Positions 5,730 through 10,109 of a stretch of 10,109 bases of DNA are shown here, one piece after another. Below the pieces are notes generated by a model, which worked only from the letters and a program-made list of their open reading frames with translations, was not told the origin of the DNA and ran no database searches. The position numbers and the translations under genes are program-made. The DNA is taken from assembly GCA_023139255.1 (NCBI GenBank), contig JAGLNY010000223.1, forward strand, positions 1 through 10,109. The letters run 5' to 3'. The DNA comes from Spirochaetales bacterium (GTDB lineage: Bacteria; Spirochaetota; Spirochaetia; JABMQR01). The stretch's first letter is position 1. Each line of letters starts with the position of its first letter.

Positions 5730-7049
5730 AAGAACACCAGCATGTTGAATGGAAACGATCTTGGAGAGATGAATATATCAAATGGATTTTCTGGTTTTGC
5801 CAATGCAAAAGGCGGGATTCTCTACATCGGAATCGATGACTCCGGGAAAGTGTATGGATTGAAACATATCGAAAAACTCCTTGAAGATATCCCAAACAAA
5901 ATTAAGAATTTGTTGGGATTGGTTATTGATGTGAATCTACAAACCAGGGATGGAAAGGAATATCTTGAAATTGTTGTAGAACCCTCATCACAACCTGTTA
6001 GTTATAAAGGTACATACTACTATAGATCCGGGAGCACCTTGCAGGAACTTACAGGACCCAAACTTGTTTCAGTACTTCTAAAAAAACAGGGACGTTCCTG
6101 GGATTCATTACCGAATGATGAGTTCTCCCTTTCCTCTGTAGATGCTATCAGCCTGGATCTATTTAGAGAAAAGGGATTACAGAGTAAAAGACTGCAGCAA
6201 GGAGATATAAAACTACCAAACAAAGAACTGCTGGAAAAGCTTAATCTCTATGATGGAAAACAGCTTTCCAATGCAGCAGCATTACTCTTTGGAAAAGATA
6301 CCAATAACTATATACTCAATTCTCATATTAAAATTGGGTATTTTAGAACAGAAAGTGAACTGCTCTATCAGGATGAAGTATTTGGGTCATTGCTGATGCA
6401 GGTAGAGAAAACTCTGGATTTGCTGCTTACCAAATATATGGTTGCTGCTATCAGCTATGAAGGAGTAATACGAGTAGAACGATTTCCCTTCCCAAGAGAA
6501 GCAATTCGTGAAGCAGTTCTTAATGCAGTGATCCATAAAGATTATCTAACCTATAATCCTATACAGATCAAAGTCTTTGCAGACCGATTATATATCTCAA
6601 ACGGTGGAACCCTACCGGAAGATTGGACAAAAGAGAAACTTTTAGGGAATCACCAGTCTGTGCCTCATAATCCAGGGATTGCTAATACCTTTTTCAAAGC
6701 TGGATATGTTGAGTCTTGGGGACGGGGTATCCAGAAGATCTTAAGTTCCTGTGAAGAGTATGATATCCCTCATCCTGAATATGAAGTCCTCAGTTCTTCA
6801 GTAACTATCTATTTCTCAAACCCTGGTGTGTCTAAGAATACTAGGGTAGAACCTAGGGAGAAAACGTCGGAGAAAATCCTTCAAGTCATACAAAAGAGCC
6901 AGTTAACAACCATAGCTGAATTAGCTGAACTAATTGGAGTTTCAACCAGATCCATCGAACGTAACCTGCAAAAACTACAGAAAGAAAAAAAATTGAAACG
7001 TATAGGATCTGATAGAGGCGGTTACTGGGAAATCATTGTGGATAGATAA
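5726..7049 (+). CDS. AlbA_2/Schlafen-like ATP-binding regulator with an N-terminal frameshift
   Basis: The main frame (5742-7049) encodes an N-terminal AlbA_2 fold (GFANAKGGILYIGIDDSG, then YYYRSGST). A GHKL-type ATPase follows, with N-box EAVLNAVIHKDY, then DRLYISNGG and GYVESWGRGI. A C-terminal helix-turn-helix (IAELAELIGVSTRSIERNL) ends it. The natural start is not ATG 5742, which lacks a ribosome binding site, but ATG 5726, preceded by GGGGAGG. From there the frame reads HQHVEWKRSWRDEYIKWI, the usual N-terminal family motif, and then leaves frame at TTTT (5787-5790). Deleting one T gives EYIKWISGFANAKGG and a 440-residue protein. So the gene is frameshifted, or the base is an error, or a shorter product lacking the VEWK motif is made. 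Such genes are often found inside type I restriction operons, here between hsdS and hsdR remnants. The role is unproven: nucleic-acid binding or transcription control. The gene looks richer in A+T than the flanking genes. Confidence 0.85.
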
Positions 7050-7053
7050 AACC

Positions 7054-7258
7054 ATGGGTGATATCGGGCAGGTAGAACGTAAAACACTGAAAGGAGTTGT
7101 TCTTTCAGAAGGTCCTGGGATACGAATATCCGGGTGATTGGAAAGAGAAGACAAAAAACAGGAAAAAATTAATGCTACTGCTTACTTTTCATAAAACATT
7201 AGACCATGTTCCCAAAATTAACGAAAAATATAGTGGTAAAAAGGAACCTTCACACTGA
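7054..7258 (+). pseudogene. HsdR (type I restriction endonuclease subunit) N-terminal remnant
   Basis: An ATG 4 bases after the ATP-binding gene opens MGDIGQVERKTLKGVV and then runs into a stop at 7135-7137. Moving by one frame near 7097 recovers FFQKVLGYEYPGDWKEKTKNR. Joined, this closely resembles the start of type I restriction subunit R, which typically reads DIGK-ER-TQ-RVV-LF---LGY-YLGDW-DR--N-NI. The second frame stays open to a TGA at 7256-7258, but I recognise nothing after about 7165. An intact HsdR has roughly 1000 residues, so nearly the whole gene, including nuclease and helicase domains, is missing. The tight spacing to the preceding gene is that of a living operon and shows what the locus used to be. 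Non-functional as a restriction enzyme. Confidence 0.65.
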
Positions 7259-7681
7259 TTACACTGCCAAAGGCACGGGAAATCCCAGAGCTCTGGCACA
7301 GCGGTTCATCCCGGCGTCATACGAGAAAATCAGCAGGGATTCGGTCGGTCGTGCTGCCCGGAATATCAAGGCAGAGGCAAGGTGAAGCGCATCAAGGGTT
7401 TTAATAATTACCGGAAATGCATCAGATGCCCTGTCTTTCACTTTCGGGGAAAGCACAAGGATTGAAACTCCTGAAATAACCCGGTCAAGACGATCCGAAG
7501 CCTCAATAAATCCATCGTCATCCAAATCACCCTGCAGACGGTAGCGGTGAAGGACTCTTCGGCACTCAATCTCAAGCAGTTCACTTGAAATAACCCGGTT
7601 GCTTGTGAAAACCTGCTGAATTCCGGCATCCCCAAGCAGGATATGGCGCAGCACGACTGATGAATCGAGATAGCCTACCAT
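7259..7681 (-). CDS. vapC: VapC-type PIN-domain ribonuclease toxin
   Basis: The 140-residue protein is a complete PIN domain. The four acidic residues expected at the Mg2+/Mn2+ site are visible: Asp6 in YLDSS, Glu39 in SSELLEIECRR, Asp97 in TLDALHLASA and Asp122 in FSYDAGM. PIN toxins of the VapC class cut specific RNAs, often tRNAs or the sarcin-ricin loop of rRNA; the target here is unknown. The gene starts inside the last codons of the antitoxin gene (7-base overlap) and has GAGGAG about 11 bases before its ATG, so translation is coupled. There is no sign of decay, in contrast to the restriction remnants immediately to its left, and its base composition looks richer in G+C than theirs. Confidence 0.92.
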   Translation of the reverse strand: MVGYLDSSVVLRHILLGDAGIQQVFTSNRVISSELLEIECRRVLHRYRLQGDLDDDGFIEASDRLDRVISGVSILVLSPKVKDRASDAFPVIIKTLDALHLASALIFRAARPTESLLIFSYDAGMNRCARALGFPVPLAV

Positions 7682-7917
7682 CTGTCAGAACGCTCCTCAT
7701 CAATTACATGTACCGGGTCTTTCATGGTAATAGGAGTAAGGGGATGGTATATATAGGGTTTTTCGGCTTCACGGAGAAAAAGTTCCCCGGTATTTGTCGG
7801 GATTAGTTCTGCAACCGGGCGTTTATGATCGAGTACAAGAATTCGGGAACCGGTCTGTACTTTTTTAAGTTCAGCACTTAGATGGGCTTTTAATTTTGAT
7901 ATAGAAATAGTCTGCAT
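7675..7917 (-). CDS. vapB: Phd/YefM-fold antitoxin of the VapBC pair
   Basis: The 80-residue protein begins MQTISISKLKAHLSAELKKV, the DNA-binding N-terminus of the Phd/YefM family. It continues with ILVLDHKRPVAELIP, the strand-helix part of the fold. The C-terminal part (about 50-80), rich in Pro, Glu and Asp, should be the flexible segment that wraps around the toxin. Like others of its class it should neutralise VapC by binding its active site, and repress its own promoter alone or in complex. The start ATG has no Shine-Dalgarno sequence, but a very good promoter ends 6 bases before it, suggesting leaderless translation. Repeated GACTAG motifs overlapping the -10 box are a candidate operator. 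Confidence 0.9.
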   Translation of the reverse strand: MQTISISKLKAHLSAELKKVQTGSRILVLDHKRPVAELIPTNTGELFLREAEKPYIYHPLTPITMKDPVHVIDEERSDRW

Positions 7918-7952
7918 GTGACTAGTATAAGACTAGATTGTTGTTTCGTCAA
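7918..7952 (-). promoter_or_regulatory. vapBC promoter with overlapping repeat operator; leaderless start
   Basis: On the minus strand TTGACG (7952-7947) and TATACT (7929-7924) are spaced by exactly 17 bases, each matching five of six consensus bases. Six bases separate the -10 box from the antitoxin ATG, so transcription should start at or next to the A of ATG. On the plus strand GACTAG occurs at 7920-7925 and again at 7931-7936, an 11-base direct repeat flanking and overlapping the -10 box. It also contains the inverted pair CTAGT/ACTAG. An antitoxin bound there would block polymerase. Confidence 0.65.
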
Positions 7953-7975
7953 TAAACAAACGGCAATAGTTTGCC
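7951..7975 (-). terminator. Weak intrinsic terminator after the Rrf2 gene
   Basis: On the minus strand GGCAA (7975-7971), a 4-base loop and TTGCC (7966-7962) form a short perfect hairpin. It is followed by G and a T-rich tail, TTTGTTTATT. It lies about 50 bases after the Rrf2 stop and just before the toxin-antitoxin promoter, a sensible place to separate the two units. The five-pair stem is short for efficient termination. Confidence 0.35.
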
Positions 7976-8022
7976 TGTTCATTTTCTTTGATAAAAAACT
8001 TTGCTTCTTCTTGAAACACCGG

Positions 8023-8472
8023 TTAAATTTGAAAATCAAGGGCAGTAGATGATTTCATTTCATTAAGCCGTTCTTTTAAGTCCTGAAAATTTATATTATC
8101 AATAACACCTGATATTGAATCATGTAATTCCTGCCAGACGGGGATAAATACCATAGCGTCATTTTCTTCACAAGAATCTGCCGTATCAGGATCAATACAG
8201 GGAACCGGGTAAATAGGTCCTTCGATATAACGTATTACACTACCAAAAGTAATATCTTTTGGGTTTCTGGCCAATAAATATCCCCCATTTGGTCCTTTTT
8301 TACTTTGCAGAAAGCCGCCCTTCTTGAGATTTAATAGTATCTGTTCAAGAAATTTCCTGGGAATATTTTGTCTTCTTGAAATATCTTTAATATGTACCAT
8401 GTTGTCAGGATAGTTTTGGGTAAGGTCGAGTATAATTTTAAGGGTGTAATCACACATATTTGAAATTTTCAT
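8023..8472 (-). CDS. Rrf2-family transcriptional regulator with an incomplete cysteine set
   Basis: The 149-residue protein has the Rrf2 winged-helix domain at about 1-85. The helix-turn-helix includes VHIKDISRRQNIPRKFLEQILLNL and the wing includes KGPNGGYLLAR. Family members such as IscR, NsrR and RirA bind an Fe-S cluster through three cysteines in the following loop. Here only Cys92 and Cys101 are present. The position six residues before the conserved Trp113, where the third cysteine usually lies, is Met107. Cys7 is far away in the DNA-binding domain. The protein may bind a cluster with another ligand, or sense something else, as the cluster-free CymR does. AAGGAA lies 8 bases upstream of the ATG. 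It is 55 bases downstream of hemL on the same strand, so control of heme or iron genes is a reasonable inference. Confidence 0.88.
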   Translation of the reverse strand: MKISNMCDYTLKIILDLTQNYPDNMVHIKDISRRQNIPRKFLEQILLNLKKGGFLQSKKGPNGGYLLARNPKDITFGSVIRYIEGPIYPVPCIDPDTADSCEENDAMVFIPVWQELHDSISGVIDNINFQDLKERLNEMKSSTALDFQI

Positions 8473-8527
8473 ATTTAGTTTCCTTGAAACAGTAGTGTTG
8501 TAAAAATATCATACTATCACTAATTTT

Positions 8528-9838
8528 TCAAAGCACTAAAATGACACAGGCTTTGCGGGACGATAAATCTCTCACAATACATTTAATTTTTTCAGCTGCT
8601 ATTTCAAGATCGCTTTTTGCATGGGATGAGGATATGAAATTTGTCTCAAATTGCGAGGGAGAAAAGTAAACTCCGTTCTCAAGCAGGAGATTGTGGAAAC
8701 ACGAAAATTTTTCAATATCACATCTTTTTGTATCTTCGAAATTTACGGGCTTTTTGTCTGAGAAGAAAATAGTAAACATCGATTTGCAGCAGGCAAGCTG
8801 TATGTTTAGATTGGATAAAAAAGGTTCAATCAACTTATAAAAATATTCGGCATTGGAGTTAAGGTTTTTATAAAAATTCTCTTGTTCAAGTATCTCTAAG
8901 GTTGCAATTCCAGCTGCCATAGATACCGGGTTGCCGGACAATGTCCCTGCCTGGTAAACATTCCCCAAAGGAGCAATCAGGTCAACGATTTCTTTTCTTC
9001 CACCATAGGCACCAACAGGAAAACCGCCTCCTATTATTTTCCCCAATGTTGTAAGATCAGGCTTTATGTTGAATAATTCCTGCGCCCCGCCAATGCCTAC
9101 CCTGAAGCCGCTTATTACTTCATCAAAAATAAGCAAAGATCCATTATTGCGTGTCAATTCCCTTAATAATGTCAGAAACCCAGGAGTTGAGTTGATTACT
9201 CCCATGTTTCCCGGCACCGGTTCAACAATTACGGCTGCTATTTTCCCGGGATGATTTTTAAAGACATTCTCAATCATTTCAAAGTCATTAAACGGAACCG
9301 AAATTGTATTTTTAATAAAATCAGCCGGAATCCCTAATGAGGATGCCTGTGGGATATTGATTACACCAGACCCGGCTGCAGTCAACAGATAATCAACATG
9401 ACCATGATAGCAGCCATCAAATTTAACAATCAGGTCCCTGCCGGTAAAACCACGGGCAAGTCTTATCGCTGACATAACAGCTTCTGTACCGGAGTTTACA
9501 AATCTCATTTTCTCGATAGAAGGTACATGCTTGATAATTTTACTGGCCAACTCGATTTCCAGAATATTTGGCGCACCGAATGAAGTTCCTGAACGTAGGG
9601 TTTTTTGAACTTTCCCTATGACGGCATGATTTGCATGGCCAAGAATCAAGGGTCCCCATGATGCACAAAAGTCAATATAACGATTGCCATCAATGTCAAA
9701 CATATAGGGGCCATCTCCTCTATTGATAAAAAGAGGATTCCCACCGACATTCTGGAAAGCCCTTACCGGGGAATTCACACCCCCGGGCATCAGTTTTTTT
9801 GCAATCTGAAAAGCAGATGCCGATTTTTGTCTATCCAT
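8528..9838 (-). CDS. hemL: Glutamate-1-semialdehyde 2,1-aminomutase HemL
   Basis: This PLP enzyme converts glutamate-1-semialdehyde to 5-aminolevulinate, the last step of the C5 route to tetrapyrroles. The 436-residue protein has the family's N-terminal LMPGGVNSPVRAF, the phosphate-binding NSGTEAVMSAIRLARG (115-130) and YHGHVD (144-149). It also has the aspartate region LLIFDEVISGFRVG, the PLP lysine Lys267 in TTLGKIIGGGFPVGAYGG, and the downstream GTLSGNPVSMAAG. Length is normal. The last 10-15 residues (RKACVILVL) are an unremarkable, poorly conserved tail. Its ATG lies inside hemB (8-base overlap), which shows that the two are translated from one message. The presence of HemL means this organism makes 5-aminolevulinate from glutamyl-tRNA rather than from glycine. 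Confidence 0.97.
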   Translation of the reverse strand: MDRQKSASAFQIAKKLMPGGVNSPVRAFQNVGGNPLFINRGDGPYMFDIDGNRYIDFCASWGPLILGHANHAVIGKVQKTLRSGTSFGAPNILEIELASKIIKHVPSIEKMRFVNSGTEAVMSAIRLARGFTGRDLIVKFDGCYHGHVDYLLTAAGSGVINIPQASSLGIPADFIKNTISVPFNDFEMIENVFKNHPGKIAAVIVEPVPGNMGVINSTPGFLTLLRELTRNNGSLLIFDEVISGFRVGIGGAQELFNIKPDLTTLGKIIGGGFPVGAYGGRKEIVDLIAPLGNVYQAGTLSGNPVSMAAGIATLEILEQENFYKNLNSNAEYFYKLIEPFLSNLNIQLACCKSMFTIFFSDKKPVNFEDTKRCDIEKFSCFHNLLLENGVYFSPSQFETNFISSSHAKSDLEIAAEKIKCIVRDLSSRKACVILVL

Positions 9839-10109
9839 GACTCAATTCCTCTAATAAGCAGGGGGTGAAATAAGAAACGATCCTGTCAGCCCCTGCTCTT
9901 TTCATAGCTAAAACCGTTTCATGAATAATATCCTCATTTGCATATCCGCTCCTGATTGCCTGAATAATCATATTATACTCACCTGATACATTATAGGCGA
10001 CAATAGGTTTATCTATGGTTTTTCTGACTCTCTGAATTATATCGAGATAAGCTAATGCCGGTTTTATCATTATTTCATCAGCTCCTTCCTCAATATCTGC
10101 CATAACTTC
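9831..10109 (-). CDS. hemB: Porphobilinogen synthase HemB, C-terminal part (5' end outside the window)
   Basis: HemB joins two 5-aminolevulinate molecules to porphobilinogen, the step after HemL. The visible 92 or so residues run off the window edge without a stop, and the internal Met near 10103 is not the start. The fragment contains the Schiff-base lysine motif MIKPALAYLDII, the substrate-binding AYNVSGEYNMI, and the C-terminal MKRAGADRIVSYFTP, all diagnostic of the enzyme. The metal-binding region, which would show whether it is a Zn or Mg type, lies outside the window. The gene overlaps hemL by 8 bases and probably follows other tetrapyrrole genes further to the right. Confidence 0.95.
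   Translation of the reverse strand, partial: EVMADIEEGADEIMIKPALAYLDIIQRVRKTIDKPIVAYNVSGEYNMIIQAIRSGYANEDIIHETVLAMKRAGADRIVSYFTPCLLEELSHG

Noticed and set aside
5286..5730. tRNA-Val as an integration site for a mobile island
   Set aside because: I found no second copy of the tRNA 3' end (GGTTCAAATCCAGTACTGCCC) downstream in the window and no integrase gene. The neighbourhood of tRNA and accessory genes alone is not enough.
5780..5795. Programmed +1 frameshift in the AlbA_2 gene as an established mechanism
   Set aside because: There is only a run of four T, with no rare codon, stop codon at the shift or stimulatory structure visible. Mutation or sequencing error is simpler, especially beside two other broken genes.

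Overview
The window looks like chromosome from an anaerobic or microaerophilic Gram-negative-type bacterium of moderate G+C content. It carries lipoate synthesis genes, a one-cluster [4Fe-4S] ferredoxin, and the C5 (glutamate-1-semialdehyde) branch of heme synthesis. A spirochaete-like lineage is my best guess from the flavour of the proteins and a tRNA gene without an encoded CCA end. That guess is inference, and no marker here fixes the phylum.

Left part (1-4600, plus strand): a tight run of five genes. They are a GcvR-type double-ACT regulator, a MATE exporter, lipB, lipA and a DMT/EamA exporter whose start overlaps the end of lipA. LipB moves octanoate onto lipoyl domains and LipA inserts the two sulfurs. 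The GcvR-like protein upstream suggests a link to the lipoate-dependent glycine cleavage system. A small ferredoxin gene with its own AT-rich leader follows at 4766-4996.

Middle part (5000-7260): an AT-rich stretch with two candidate promoters leads to a tRNA-Val(GAC) gene that has C instead of U at position 33. A clear intrinsic terminator follows it. Next comes what I read as the wreck of a type I restriction-modification locus. It has a short HsdS C-terminal remnant ending in a typical QELLTGRIRL tail, with degenerate 12-bp repeats just upstream. The HsdS stop overlaps the start of an AlbA_2/Schlafen-like ATP-binding protein gene by 4 nt. That gene carries a one-base frameshift near its start. 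Four bases after it begins a frameshifted and truncated HsdR N-terminus. No hsdM and no integrase are visible.

Right part (7259-10109, minus strand): a VapBC-type toxin-antitoxin pair (Phd-fold antitoxin, PIN toxin) whose well-formed promoter puts the start of transcription on or next to the antitoxin ATG. Beyond it lies a heme gene run transcribed leftward: hemB (cut by the window edge), hemL overlapping it by 8 nt, and an Rrf2-family regulator lacking one of the three usual cluster cysteines.

I found no convincing wholly new system. The most rewarding places are the decayed restriction locus with its frameshifted ATP-binding gene, the C33 tRNA, and the apparently leaderless toxin-antitoxin operon.
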